From Cladorhizidae sp. MBARI D1340-BT2 (lineage: Eukaryota; Porifera; Demospongiae; Poecilosclerida; Cladorhizidae), in the NCBI GenBank assembly GCA_028752905.1, contig JAQNBH010000251.1, positions 704,501 through 768,500 on the forward strand: DNA of 64,000 nucleotides. The letters run 5' to 3'. Below the pieces are notes generated by a model. That model saw only the letters and a program-made list of their open reading frames with translations. It made no database searches and had not been told where the DNA came from. The position numbers and the translations under genes were made by a program. Shown here in pieces: positions 9,183-23,200 of this stretch (its first letter is position 1; each line of letters opens with the position of its first letter).

Positions 9183-11370
9183 CTCTTACTTGATGGTAAA
9201 CATGTTAGCTTCGTAGATTATCCACACTTCACTGAATAGACTTGATGTATAGCTATTAAGATAGGACTCTCTAAGTGCTCTATCTTGATACCAAACATCC
9301 ATATATTCTGCACACTTCACTGTAATGGACTTGCAAGATAGGTATCTCTCAGTGTTCTCTATCTTGTGCTAAACATGTTAGCTTCATAGATTCTCTACAC
9401 TTCAATTAATAGACTTGATATATAGCTCTAAAGGTAGGCCTCTCTCTGTTCTCTCTCTTGATACCAAACATCCGTATATTCTGCATACTTCACAGTAATG
9501 GACTTGATAGAATCACAAGATAGGTTCTCTCTGCTCTCTCTTGATGCTAAATATGTTAGCTTCATGGATTCTCCATACTTCATTGATATATAGCTATTAA
9601 GACAGGTCTCTCTCTGTGCTCTCTGTTGATACCAAAAACCCATTTATTATGCATACTTCACTGTAATGGACTTGATATGACTCGAATGATAGGTTTCTCT
9701 ATGTGTTCTCTATCTTGATGCTAGACAGGTTAGCTTCATAGATTCTCCACACTTCACTGAATAAACTTGATATATAGCTATTAAGATTGGTCTCTCCCTG
9801 TGCTCTCTGTTGATATCAAACATCCATTATATTCTGCAAACTTCACTGTAATGGACTTGATATGATTCGAATGATAGGTTTCATTATGTGTTCTCTATCT
9901 TGATATTTGCCCTAATTTGGTCTATATGTTTCTCATTTTCCCCCCAAAAATCTTGTTTTTTTGCCGTAAAGCTCATAACTGTTCTACACTTTACCCAAAA
10001 AAGATAATTTTTATATCACCGGATAGCCCTTCTAATTATCTGTCTTTTGTATGTGCCAAAAGTTTGAGTACTCTAAGTATTAGCAAGTTATGGTGATTTG
10101 AAGTGGTAAGGTTTGCGATATTTCCTGGCGTTTTCCAGTTGCCAAACGGTGGCCTGCCAGTGAAAAACCACTACATTTATTGATAATCTGTTGACATGTT
10201 GCAGATAAGGGCCTTCTCTATCAGTTGACAAAATCTGGGACTTTGGTCTTGTTAATTAGGGCAGTTATGAATTGTACTCTTACTTGATGGTAAACATGTT
10301 AGCTTCGTAGATTATCCACACTTCACTGAATAGACTTGATGTATAGCTATTAAGATAGGACTCTCTAAGTGCTCTATCTTGATACCAAACATCCATATAT
10401 TCTGCACACTTCACTGTAATGGACTTGCAAGATAGGTATCTCTCAGTGTTCTCTATCTTGTGCTAAACATGTTAGCTTCATAGATTCTCTACACTTCAAT
10501 TAATAGACTTGATATATAGCTCTAAAGGTAGGCCTCTCTCTGTTCTCTCTCTTGATACCAAACATCCGTATATTCTGCATACTTCACAGTAATGGACTTG
10601 ATAGAATCACAAGATAGGTTCTCTCTGCTCTCTCTTGATGCTAAATATGTTAGCTTCATGGATTCTCCATACTTCATTGATATATAGCTATTAAGACAGG
10701 TCTCTCTCTGTGCTCTCTGTTGATACCAAAAACCCATTTATTATGCATACTTCACTGTAATGGACTTGATATGACTCGAATGATAGGTTTCTCTATGTGT
10801 TCTCTATCTTGATGCTAGACAGGTTAGCTTCATAGATTCTCCACACTTCACTGAATAAACTTGATATATAGCTATTAAGATTGGTCTCTCCCTGTGCTCT
10901 CTGTTGATATCAAACATCCATTATATTCTGCAAACTTCACTGTAATGGACTTGATATGATTCGAATGATAGGTTTCATTATGTGTTCTCTATCTTGATAT
11001 TTGCCCTAATTTGGTCTATATGTTTCTCATTTTCCCCCCAAAAATCTTGTTTTTTTGCCGTAAAGCTCATAACTGTTCTACACTTTACCCAAAAAAGATA
11101 ATTTTTATATCACCGGATAGCCCTTCTAATTATCTGTCTTTTGTATGTGCCAAAAGTTTGAGTACTCTAAGTATTAGCAAGTTATGGTGATTTGAAGTGG
11201 TAAGGTTTGCGATATTTCCTGGCGTTTTCCAGTTGCCAAAGCGGTGGCCTGCCAGTGAAAAACCACTACATTTATTGATAATCTGTTGACATGTTGCAGA
11301 TAAGGGCCTTCTCTATCAGTTGACAAAATCTGGGACATGGTCTTGTTAATTAGGGCAGTTATGAATTGTA
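9183..11370 (+). repeat. Tandem pair of near-identical 1,094-bp long units
   Basis: Units 11 (9183-10276) and 12 (10277-11370) share two private changes. One is a single-base deletion giving ataggttctctctgc (near 9522 and 10616); the other is ctccatacttc in place of ctccaaacttc. They differ in the module ending: unit 11 has aaacggtgg with gactttgg, unit 12 has aaagcggtgg with gacatgg. This is a recent one-unit duplication, followed or accompanied by exchange in the module. The deletion opens a 71-codon reverse-strand frame in each unit, which I do not regard as a gene. Confidence 0.92.
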
Positions 11371-13599
11371 CTCTTACTTGATGCTAAACATGTTAGCTTC
11401 GTAGATTATCCACACTTCACTGAATAGACTTGATGTAAAGCTATTAACATAGGACTCTCTAAGTGCTCTCTCTTGATACAAACATCCATATATTCTGCAC
11501 ACTTCACTGTAATGGACTTGATATGATTCGAATGATAGGTTTCATTATGTGTTCTCTATCTTGATATTTGCCCTAATTTGGTCTATATGTTTCTCATTTC
11601 CCCCCAAAAAATCTTGTTTTTTTGCCGTAAAGCTCATAACTTTTCTAAACTTTATCCAAAAAAGATAATTTTTATATCATCGGATAGCCCTTCTAATTAT
11701 CTGTCTTTTGTACGTGCCAAAAGTTTGAGTACTCTAAGTATTAGCAAGTTATGGTGATTTGAAGTGGTAAGGTTTGCGATATTTCCTGGCGTTTTCCAGT
11801 TGCCAAAGCGGTGGCCTGCCAGTGAAAAACCACTACATTTATTGATAATCTGTTGACATGTTGCAGATAAGGGCCTTCTCTATCAGTTGACAAAATCTGG
11901 GACATGGTCTTGTTAATTAGGGCAGTTATGAATTGTACTCTTACTTGATGCTAAACATGTTAGCTTCGTAGATTATCCACACTTCACTGAATAGACTTGA
12001 TGTAAAGCTATTAACATAGGACTCTCTAAGTGCTCTCTCTTGATACAAACATCCATATATTCTGCACACTTCACTGTAATGGACTTGATATGATTCGAAT
12101 GATAGGTTTCATTATGTGTTCTCTATCTTGATATTTGCCCTAATTTGGTCTATATGTTTCTCATTTTCCCCCCAAAAATCTTGTTTTTTTGCCGTAAAGC
12201 TCATAACTGTTCTACACTTTACCCAAAAAAGATAATTTTTATATCACCGGATAGCCCTTCTAATTATCTGTCTTTTGTACGTGCCAAAAGTTTGAGTACT
12301 CTAAGTATTAGCAAGTTATGGTGATTTGAAGTGGTAAGGTTTGCGATATTTCCTGGCGTTTTCCAGTTGCCAAACGGTGGCCTGCCAGTGAAAAACCACT
12401 ACATTTATTGATAATCTGTTGACATGTTGCAGATAAGGGCCTTCTCTATCAGTTGACAAAATCTGGGACTTTGGTCTTGTTAATTAGGGCAGTTATGAAT
12501 TGTACTCTTACTTGATGGTAAACATGTTAGCTTCGTAGATTATCCACACTTCACTGAATAGACTTGATGTATAGCTATTAAGATAGGACTCTCTAAGTGC
12601 TCTATCTTGATACCAAACATCCATATATTCTGCACACTTCACTGTAATGGACTTGCAAGATAGGTATCTCTCAGTGTTCTCTATCTTGTGCTAAACATGT
12701 TAGCTTCATAGATTCTCTACACTTCAATTAATAGACTTGATATATAGCTCTAAAGGTAGGCCTCTCTCTGTTCTCTCTCTTGATACCAAACATCCGTATA
12801 TTCTGCATACTTCACAGTAATGGACTTGATAGAATCACAAGATAGGTTTCTCTCTGCTCTCTCTTGATGCTAAATATGTTAGCTTCATGGATTCTCCAAA
12901 CTTCATTGATATATAGCTATTAAGACAGGTCTCTCTCTGTGCTCTCTGTTGATACCAAAAACCCATTTATTATGCATACTTCACTGTAATGGACTTGATA
13001 TGACTCGAATGATAGGTTTCTCTATGTGTTCTCTATCTTGATGCTAGACAGGTTAGCTTCATAGATTCTCCACACTTCACTGAATAAACTTGATATATAG
13101 CTATTAAGATTGGTCTCTCCCTGTGCTCTCTGTTGATATCAAACATCCATTATATTCTGCAAACTTCACTGTAATGGACTTGATATGATTCGAATGATAG
13201 GTTTCATTATGTGTTCTCTATCTTGATATTTGCCCTAATTTGGTCTATATGTTTCTCATTTTCCCCCCAAAAATCTTGTTTTTTTGCCGTAAAGCTCATA
13301 ACTGTTCTACACTTTAACCAAAAAAGATAATTTTTATATCACCGGATAGCCCTTCTAATTATCTGTCTTTTGTATGTGCCAAAAGTTTGAGTACTCTAAG
13401 TATTAGCAAGTTATGGTGATTTGAAGTGGTAAGGTTTGCGATATTTCCTGGCGTTTTCCAGTTGCCAAAGCGGTGGCCTGCCAGTGAAAAACCACTACAT
13501 TTATTGATAATCTGTTGACATGTTGCAGATAAGGGCCTTCTCTATCAGTTGACAAAATCTGGGACATGGTCTTGTTAATTAGGGCAGTTATGAATTGTA
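11371..13599 (+). repeat. S-S-L higher-order repeat, copy 1 (2,229 bp)
   Basis: Units 13 (11371-11937, S-alpha with catcgg and a C6A6 run), 14 (11938-12504, S-beta with aaacggtgg and gactttgg) and 15 (12505-13599, L). Unit 15 has actttaaccaaaaaag in the module, a variant shared with the L unit of copy 2 but not of copy 3. Confidence 0.93.
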
Positions 13600-15828
13600 C
13601 TCTTACTTGATGCTAAACATGTTAGCTTCGTAGATTATCCACACTTCACTGAATAGACTTGATGTAAAGCTATTAACATAGGACTCTCTAAGTGCTCTCT
13701 CTTGATACAAACATCCATATATTCTGCACACTTCACTGTAATGGACTTGATATGATTCGAATGATAGGTTTCATTATGTGTTCTCTATCTTGATATTTGC
13801 CCTAATTTGGTCTATATGTTTCTCATTTCCCCCCAAAAAATCTTGTTTTTTTGCCGTAAAGCTCATAACTTTTCTAAACTTTATCCAAAAAAGATAATTT
13901 TTATATCATCGGATAGCCCTTCTAATTATCTGTCTTTTGTACGTGCCAAAAGTTTGAGTACTCTAAGTATTAGCAAGTTATGGTGATTTGAAGTGGTAAG
14001 GTTTGCGATATTTCCTGGCGTTTTCCAGTTGCCAAAGCGGTGGCCTGCCAGTGAAAAACCACTACATTTATTGATAATCTGTTGACATGTTGCAGATAAG
14101 GGCCTTCTCTATCAGTTGACAAAATCTGGGACATGGTCTTGTTAATTAGGGCAGTTATGAATTGTACTCTTACTTGATGCTAAACATGTTAGCTTCGTAG
14201 ATTATCCACACTTCACTGAATAGACTTGATGTAAAGCTATTAACATAGGACTCTCTAAGTGCTCTCTCTTGATACAAACATCCATATATTCTGCACACTT
14301 CACTGTAATGGACTTGATATGATTCGAATGATAGGTTTCATTATGTGTTCTCTATCTTGATATTTGCCCTAATTTGGTCTATATGTTTCTCATTTTCCCC
14401 CCAAAAATCTTGTTTTTTTGCCGTAAAGCTCATAACTGTTCTACACTTTACCCAAAAAAGATAATTTTTATATCACCGGATAGCCCTTCTAATTATCTGT
14501 CTTTTGTACGTGCCAAAAGTTTGAGTACTCTAAGTATTAGCAAGTTATGGTGATTTGAAGTGGTAAGGTTTGCGATATTTCCTGGCGTTTTCCAGTTGCC
14601 AAACGGTGGCCTGCCAGTGAAAAACCACTACATTTATTGATAATCTGTTGACATGTTGCAGATAAGGGCCTTCTCTATCAGTTGACAAAATCTGGGACTT
14701 TGGTCTTGTTAATTAGGGCAGTTATGAATTGTACTCTTACTTGATGGTAAACATGTTAGCTTCGTAGATTATCCACACTTCACTGAATAGACTTGATGTA
14801 TAGCTATTAAGATAGGACTCTCTAAGTGCTCTATCTTGATACCAAACATCCATATATTCTGCACACTTCACTGTAATGGACTTGCAAGATAGGTATCTCT
14901 CAGTGTTCTCTATCTTGTGCTAAACATGTTAGCTTCATAGATTCTCTACACTTCAATTAATAGACTTGATATATAGCTCTAAAGGTAGGCCTCTCTCTGT
15001 TCTCTCTCTTGATACCAAACATCCGTATATTCTGCATACTTCACAGTAATGGACTTGATAGAATCACAAGATAGGTTTCTCTCTGCTCTCTCTTGATGCT
15101 AAATATGTTAGCTTCATGGATTCTCCAAACTTCATTGATATATAGCTATTAAGACAGGTCTCTCTCTGTGCTCTCTGTTGATACCAAAAACCCATTTATT
15201 ATGCATACTTCACTGTAATGGACTTGATATGACTCGAATGATAGGTTTCTCTATGTGTTCTCTATCTTGATGCTAGACAGGTTAGCTTCATAGATTCTCC
15301 ACACTTCACTGAATAAACTTGATATATAGCTATTAAGATTGGTCTCTCCCTGTGCTCTCTGTTGATATCAAACATCCATTATATTCTGCAAACTTCACTG
15401 TAATGGACTTGATATGATTCGAATGATAGGTTTCATTATGTGTTCTCTATCTTGATATTTGCCCTAATTTGGTCTATATGTTTCTCATTTTCCCCCCAAA
15501 AATCTTGTTTTTTTGCCGTAAAGCTCATAACTGTTCTACACTTTAACCAAAAAAGATAATTTTTATATCACCGGATAGCCCTTCTAATTATCTGTCTTTT
15601 GTATGTGCCAAAAGTTTGAGTACTCTAAGTATTAGCAAGTTATGGTGATTTGAAGTGGTAAGGTTTGCGATATTTCCTGGCGTTTTCCAGTTGCCAAAGC
15701 GGTGGCCTGCCAGTGAAAAACCACTACATTTATTGATAATCTGTTGACATGTTGCAGATAAGGGCCTTCTCTATCAGTTGACAAAATCTGGGACATGGTC
15801 TTGTTAATTAGGGCAGTTATGAATTGTA
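13600..15828 (+). repeat. S-S-L higher-order repeat, copy 2 (2,229 bp)
   Basis: Units 16 (13600-14166, S-alpha, C6A6), 17 (14167-14733, S-beta) and 18 (14734-15828, L with actttaacc). Unit by unit it shows the same diagnostic variants as copy 1, so copies 1 and 2 are the most closely related. Confidence 0.93.
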
Positions 15829-18057
15829 CTCTTACTTGATGCTAAACATGTTAGCTTCGTAGATTATCCACACTTCACTGAATAGACTTGATGTAAAGCT
15901 ATTAACATAGGACTCTCTAAGTGCTCTCTCTTGATACAAACATCCATATATTCTGCACACTTCACTGTAATGGACTTGATATGATTCGAATGATAGGTTT
16001 CATTATGTGTTCTCTATCTTGATATTTGCCCTAATTTGGTCTATATGTTTCTCATTTCCCCCCCAAAAATCTTGTTTTTTTGCCGTAAAGCTCATAACTT
16101 TTCTAAACTTTATCCAAAAAAGATAATTTTTATATCATCGGATAGCCCTTCTAATTATCTGTCTTTTGTACGTGCCAAAAGTTTGAGTACTCTAAGTATT
16201 AGCAAGTTATGGTGATTTGAAGTGGTAAGGTTTGCGATATTTCCTGGCGTTTTCCAGTTGCCAAAGCGGTGGCCTGCCAGTGAAAAACCACTACATTTAT
16301 TGATAATCTGTTGACATGTTGCAGATAAGGGCCTTCTCTATCAGTTGACAAAATCTGGGACATGGTCTTGTTAATTAGGGCAGTTATGAATTGTACTCTT
16401 ACTTGATGCTAAACATGTTAGCTTCGTAGATTATCCACACTTCACTGAATAGACTTGATGTAAAGCTATTAACATAGGACTCTCTAAGTGCTCTCTCTTG
16501 ATACAAACATCCATATATTCTGCACACTTCACTGTAATGGACTTGATATGATTCGAATGATAGGTTTCATTATGTGTTCTCTATCTTGATATTTGCCCTA
16601 ATTTGGTCTATATGTTTCTCATTTTCCCCCCAAAAATCTTGTTTTTTCCCCGTAAAGCTCATAACTGTTCTACACTTTACCCAAAAAAGATAATTTTTAT
16701 ATCACCGGATAGCCCTTCTAATTATCTGTCTTTTGTACGTGCCAAAAGTTTGAGTACTCTAAGTATTAGCAAGTTATGGTGATTTGAAGTGGTAAGGTTT
16801 GCGATATTTCCTGGCGTTTTCCAGTTGCCAAACGGTGGCCTGCCAGTGAAAAACCACTACATTTATTGATAATCTGTTGACATGTTGCAGATAAGGGCCT
16901 TCTCTATCAGTTGACAAAATCTGGGACTTTGGTCTTGTTAATTAGGGCAGTTATGAATTGTACTCTTACTTGATGGTAAACATGTTAGCTTCGTAGATTA
17001 TCCACACTTCACTGAATAGACTTGATGTATAGCTATTAAGATAGGACTCTCTAAGTGCTCTATCTTGATACCAAACATCCATATATTCTGCACACTTCAC
17101 TGTAATGGACTTGCAAGATAGGTATCTCTCAGTGTTCTCTATCTTGTGCTAAACATGTTAGCTTCATAGATTCTCTACACTTCAATTAATAGACTTGATA
17201 TATAGCTCTAAAGGTAGGCCTCTCTCTGTTCTCTCTCTTGATACCAAACATCCGTATATTCTGCATACTTCACAGTAATGGACTTGATAGAATCACAAGA
17301 TAGGTTTCTCTCTGCTCTCTCTTGATGCTAAATATGTTAGCTTCATGGATTCTCCAAACTTCATTGATATATAGCTATTAAGACAGGTCTCTCTCTGTGC
17401 TCTCTGTTGATACCAAAAACCCATTTATTATGCATACTTCACTGTAATGGACTTGATATGACTCGAATGATAGGTTTCTCTATGTGTTCTCTATCTTGAT
17501 GCTAGACAGGTTAGCTTCATAGATTCTCCACACTTCACTGAATAAACTTGATATATAGCTATTAAGATTGGTCTCTCCCTGTGCTCTCTGTTGATATCAA
17601 ACATCCATTATATTCTGCAAACTTCACTGTAATGGACTTGATATGATTCGAATGATAGGTTTCATTATGTGTTCTCTATCTTGATATTTGCCCTAATTTG
17701 GTCTATATGTTTCTCATTTTCCCCCCAAAAATCTTGTTTTTTTGCCGTAAAGCTCATAACTGTTCTACACTTTACCCAAAAAAGATAATTTTTATATCAC
17801 CGGATAGCCCTTCTAATTATCTGTCTTTTGTATGTGCCAAAAGTTTGAGTACTCTAAGTATTAGCAAGTTATGGTGATTTGAAGTGGTAAGGTTTGCGAT
17901 ATTTCCTGGCGTTTTCCAGTTGCCAAAGCGGTGGCCTGCCAGTGAAAAACCACTACATTTATTGATAATCTGTTGACATGTTGCAGATAAGGGCCTTCTC
18001 TATCAGTTGACAAAATCTGGGACATGGTCTTGTTAATTAGGGCAGTTATGAATTGTA
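15829..18057 (+). repeat. S-S-L higher-order repeat, copy 3 (2,229 bp)
   Basis: Units 19 (15829-16395, S-alpha, C7A5), 20 (16396-16962, S-beta with a private ttttttccccgtaaag near 16642) and 21 (16963-18057, L with the usual actttaccc). Period and order are as in copies 1 and 2, with slightly more divergence. Confidence 0.92.
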
Positions 18058-19719
18058 CTCTTACTTGATGCTAAACATGTTAGCTTCGTAGATTATCCAC
18101 ACTTCACTGAATAGACTTGATGTAAAGCTATTAACATAGGACTCTCTAAGTGCTCTCTCTTGATACAAACATCCATATATTCTGCACACTTCACTGTAAT
18201 GGACTTGATATGATTCGAATGATAGGTTTCATTATGTGTTCTCTATCTTGATATTTGCCCTAATTTGGTCTATATGTTTCTCATTTCCCCCCCAAAAATC
18301 TTGTTTTTTTGCCGTAAAGCTCATAACTTTTCTAAACTTTATCCAAAAAAGATAATTTTTATATCATCGGATAGCCCTTCTAATTATCTGTCTTTTGTAC
18401 GTGCCAAAAGTTTGAGTACTCTAAGTATTAGTAAGTTATGGTGATTTGAAGTGGTAAGGTTTGCGATATTTCCTGGCGTTTTCCAGTTGCCAAAGCGGTG
18501 GCCTGCCAGTGAAAAACCACTACATTTATTGATAATCTGTTGACATGTTGCAGATAAGGGCCTTCTCTATCAGTTGACAAAATCTGGGACATGGTCTTGT
18601 TAATTAGGGCAGTTATGAATTGTACTCTTACTTGATGGTAAACATGTTAGCTTCGTAGATTATCCACACTTCACTGAATAGACTTGATGTATAGCTATTA
18701 AGATAGGACTCTCTAAGTGCTCTCTCTTGATACCAAACATCCATATATTCTGCACCCTTCACTGTAATGGACTTGCAAGATAGGTATCTCTCAGTGTTCT
18801 CTATCTTGTGCTAAACATGTTAGCTTCATAGATTCTCTACACTTCAATTAATAGACTTGATATATAGCTCTAAAGGTAGGCCTCTCTCTGTTCTCTCTCT
18901 TGATACCAAACATCCGTATATTCTGCATACTTCACAGTAATGGACTTGATAGAATCACAAGATAGGTTTCTCTCTGCTCTCTCTTGATGCTAAATATGTT
19001 AGCTTCATGGATTCTCCAAACTTCATTGATATATAGCTATTAAGACAGGTCTCTCTCTGTGCTCTCTGTTGATACCAAAAACCCATTTATTATGCATACT
19101 TCACTGTAATGGACTTGATATGACTCGAATGATAGGTTTCTCTATGTGTTCTCTATCTTGATGCTAGACAGGTTAGCTTCATAGATTCTCCACACTTCAC
19201 TGAATAAACTTGATATATAGCTATTAAGATTGGTCTCTCCCTGTGCTCTCTGTTGATATCAAACATCCATTATATTCTGCAAACTTCACTGTAATGGACT
19301 TGATATGATTCGAATGATAGGTTTCATTATGTGTTCTCTATCTTGATATTTGCCCTAATTTGGTCTATATGTTTCTCATTTTCCCCCCAAAAATCTTGTT
19401 TTTTTGCCGTAAAGCTCATAACTGTTCTACACTTTACCCAAAAAAGATAATTTTTATATCACCGGATAGCCCTTCTAATTATCTGTCTTTTGTATGTGCC
19501 AAAAGTTTGAGTACTCTAAGTATTAGCAAGTTATGGTGATTTGAAGTGGTAAGGTTTGCGATATTTCCTGGCGTTTTCCAGTTGCCAAAGCGGTGGCCTG
19601 CCAGTGAAAAACCACTACATTTATTGATAATCTGTTGACATGTTGCAGATAAGGGCCTTCTCTATCAGTTGAAAAAATCTGGGACATGGTCTTGTTAATT
19701 AGGGCAGTTATGAATTGTA
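18058..19719 (+). repeat. S*-L* dimer (1,662 bp), first copy
   Basis: Unit 22 (18058-18624) is S-alpha with ttagtaagttatgg and a gacatgg ending. Unit 23 (18625-19719) is L with cacccttcac in submonomer one, and a private gttgaaaaaatc near 19669. The same pairing, gtaagtt S followed by cacccttcac L, returns at 35708-37367 and 59442-61103, so it behaves as an inherited block. Confidence 0.88.
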
Positions 19720-20286
19720 CTCTTACTTGATGCTAAACATGTTAGCTTCGTAGATTATCCACACTTCACTGAATAGACTTGATGTAAAGCTATTAACATA
19801 GGACTCTCTAAGTGCTCTCTCTTGATACAAACATCCATATATTCTGCACACTTCACTGTAATGGACTTGATATGATTCGAATGATAGGTTTCATTATGTG
19901 TTCTCTATCTTGATATTTGCCCTAATTTGGTCTATATGTTTCTCATTTTCCCCCCAAAAATCTTGTTTTTTTGCCGTAAAGCTAATAACTTTTCTAAACT
20001 TTATCCAAAAAAGATAATTTTTATATCATCGGATAGCCCTTCTAATTATCTGTCTTTTGTACGTGCCACATTTTTGAGTACTCTAAGTATTAGCAAGTTA
20101 TGACGATTTGAAGTGGTAAGGTTTGCGATATTTCCTGGCTTTTTCCAGTTGCCAAACGGTGGCCTGCCAGTGAAAAACCACTACATTTATTGATAATCTG
20201 TTGATATGTTGCAGATAAGGGCCTTCTCTATCAGTTGACAAAATCTGGGACTTTGGTCTTGTTAATTAGGGCAGTTATGAATTGTA
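19720..20286 (+). repeat. Short unit, S-alpha, diverged
   Basis: Unit 24, 567 bp. It has gctaataac instead of gctcataac, cacatttttgag, ttatgacgattt, cctggctttttcc, aaacggtgg and gactttgg. The last part of its module matches that of the L unit at 21383. This indicates exchange of modules between S and L units. Confidence 0.9.
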
Positions 20287-23200
20287 CTCTTACTTGATGG
20301 TAAACATGTTAGCTTCGTAGATTATCCACACTTCACTGAATAGACTTGATGTATAGCTATTAAGATAGGACTCTCTAAGTGCTCTATCTTGATACCAAAC
20401 ATCCATATATTCTGCACACTTCACTGTAATGGACTTGCAAGATAGGTATCTCTCAGTGTTCTCTATCTTGTGCTAAACATGTTAGCTTCATAGATTCTCT
20501 ACACTTCAATTAATAGACTTGATATATAGCTCTAAAGGTAGGCCTCTCTCTGTTCTCTCTCTTGATACCAAACATCCGTATATTCTGCATACTTCACAGT
20601 AATGGACTTGATAGAATCACAAGATAGGTTTCTCTCTGCTCTCTCTTGATGCTAAATATGTTAGCTTCATGGATTCTCCAAACTTCATTGATATATAGCT
20701 ATTAAGACAGGTCTCTCTCTGTGTTCTCTGTTGATACCAAAAACCCATTTATTATGCATACTTCACTGTAATGGACTTGATATGACTCGAATGATAGGTT
20801 TCTCTATGTGTTCTCTATCTTGATGCTAGACAGGTTAGCTTCATAGATTCTCCACACTTCACTGAATAAACTTGATATATAGCTATTAAGATTGGTCTCT
20901 CCCTGTGCTCTCTGTTGATATCAAACATCCATTATATTCTGCAAACTTCACTGTAATGGACTTGATATGATTCGAATGATAGGTTTCATTATGTGTTCTC
21001 TATCTTGATATTTGCCCTAATTTGGTCTATATGTTTCTCATTTTCCCCCCAAAAATCTTGTTTTTTTGCCGTAAAGCTCATAACTGTTCTACACTTTACC
21101 CAAAAAAGATAATTTTTATATCACCGGATAGCCCTTCTAATTATCTGTCTTTTGTATGTGCCAAAAGTTTGAGTACTCTAAGTATTAGCAAGTTATGACG
21201 ATTTGAATTGGTAAGGTTTGCGATATTTCCTGGCGTTTTCCAGTTGCCAAAGCGGTGGCCTGCCAGTGAAAAACCACTACATTTATTGATAATCTGTTGA
21301 TATGTTGCAGATAAGGGCCTTCTCTATCAGTTGACAAAATCTGGGACTTTGGTCTTGTTAATTAGGGCAGTTATGAATTGTACTCTTACTTGATGGTAAA
21401 CATGTTAGCTTCGTAGATTATCCACACTTCACTGAATAGACTTGATGTATAGCTATTAAGATAGGACTCTCTAAGTGCTCTCTCTTGATACCAAACATCC
21501 ATATATTCTGCACCCTTCACTGTAATGGACTTGCAAGATAGGTATCTCTCAGTGTTCTCTATCTTGTGCTAAACATGTTAGCTTCATAGATTCTCTACAC
21601 TTCAATTAATAGACTTGATATATAGCTCTAAAGGTAGGCCTCTCTCTGTTCTCTCTCTTGATACCAAACATCCATATATTCTGCATACTTCACAGTAATG
21701 GACTTGATAGAATCACAAGATAGGTTTCTCTCTGCTCTCTCTTGATGCTAAATATGTTAGCTTCATGGATTCTCCAAACTTCATTGATATATAGCTATTA
21801 AGACAGGTCTCTCTCTGTGCTCTCTGTTGATACCAAAAACCCATTTATTATGCATACTTCACTGTAATGGACTTGATATGACTCGAATTATAGGTTTCTC
21901 TATGTGTTCTCTATCTTGATGCTAGACAGGTTAGCTTCATAGATTCTCCACACTTCACTGAATAAACTTGATATATAGCTATTAAGATTGGTCTCTCCCT
22001 GTGCTCTCTGTTGATATCAAACATCCATAATATTCTGCAAACTTCACTGTAATGGACTTGATATGATTCGAATGATAGGTTTCATTATGTGTTCTCTATC
22101 TTGATATTTGCCCTAATTTGGTCTATATGTTTCTCATTTTCCCCCCAAAAATCTTGTTTTTTTGCCGTAAAGCTCATAACTGTTCTACACTTTACCCAAA
22201 AAAGATAATTTTTATATCACCGGATAGCCCTTCTAATTATCTGTCTTTTGTACGTGCCACATTTTTGAGTACTCTAAGTATTAGCAAGTTATGACGATTT
22301 GAAGTGGTAAGGTTTGCGATATTTCCTGGCTTTTTCCAGTTGCCAAACGGTGGCCTGCCAGTGAAAAACCACTACATTTATTGATAATCTGTTGATATGT
22401 TGCAGATAAGGGCCTTCTCTATCAGTTGACAAAATCTGGGACTTTGGTCTTGTTAATTAGGGCAGTTATGAATTGTACTCTTACTTGATGGTAAACATGT
22501 TAGCTTCGTAGATTATCCACACTTCACTGAATAGACTTGATGTATAGCTATTAAGATAGGACTCTCTAAGTGCTCTATCTTGATACCAAACATCCATATA
22601 TTCTGCACACTTCACTGTAATGGACTTGCAAGATAGGTATCTCTCAGTGTTCTCTATCTTGTGCTAAACATGTTAGCTTCATAGATTCTCTACACTTCAA
22701 TTAATAGACTTGATATATAGCTCTAAAGGTAGGCCTCTCTCTGTTCTCTCTCTTGATACCAAACATCCGTATATTCTGCATACTTCACAGTAATGGACTT
22801 GATAGAATCACAAGATAGGTTTCTCTCTGCTCTCTCTTGATGCTAAATATGTTAGCTTCATGGATTCTCCAAACTTCATTGATATATAGCTATTAAGACA
22901 GGTCTCTCTCTGTGTTCTCTGTTGATACCAAAAACCCATTTATTATGCATACTTCACTGTAATGGACTTGATATGACTCGAATGATAGGTTTCTCTATGT
23001 GTTCTCTATCTTGATGCTAGACAGGTTAGCTTCATAGATTCTCCACACTTCACTGAATAAACTTGATATATAGCTATTAAGATTGGTCTCTCCCTGTGCT
23101 CTCTGTTGATATCAAACATCCATTATATTCTGCAAACTTCACTGTAATGGACTTGATATGATTCGAATGATAGGTTTCATTATGTGTTCTCTATCTTGAT

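Noticed and set aside
9428..9643. 71-codon reverse-strand frame, also at 10522-10737
   Set aside because: It is opened by the one-base deletion private to units 11 and 12. The internal similarity of the peptide (WYQQRAQRE, WYQEREQRE) only reflects the submonomer repeats.
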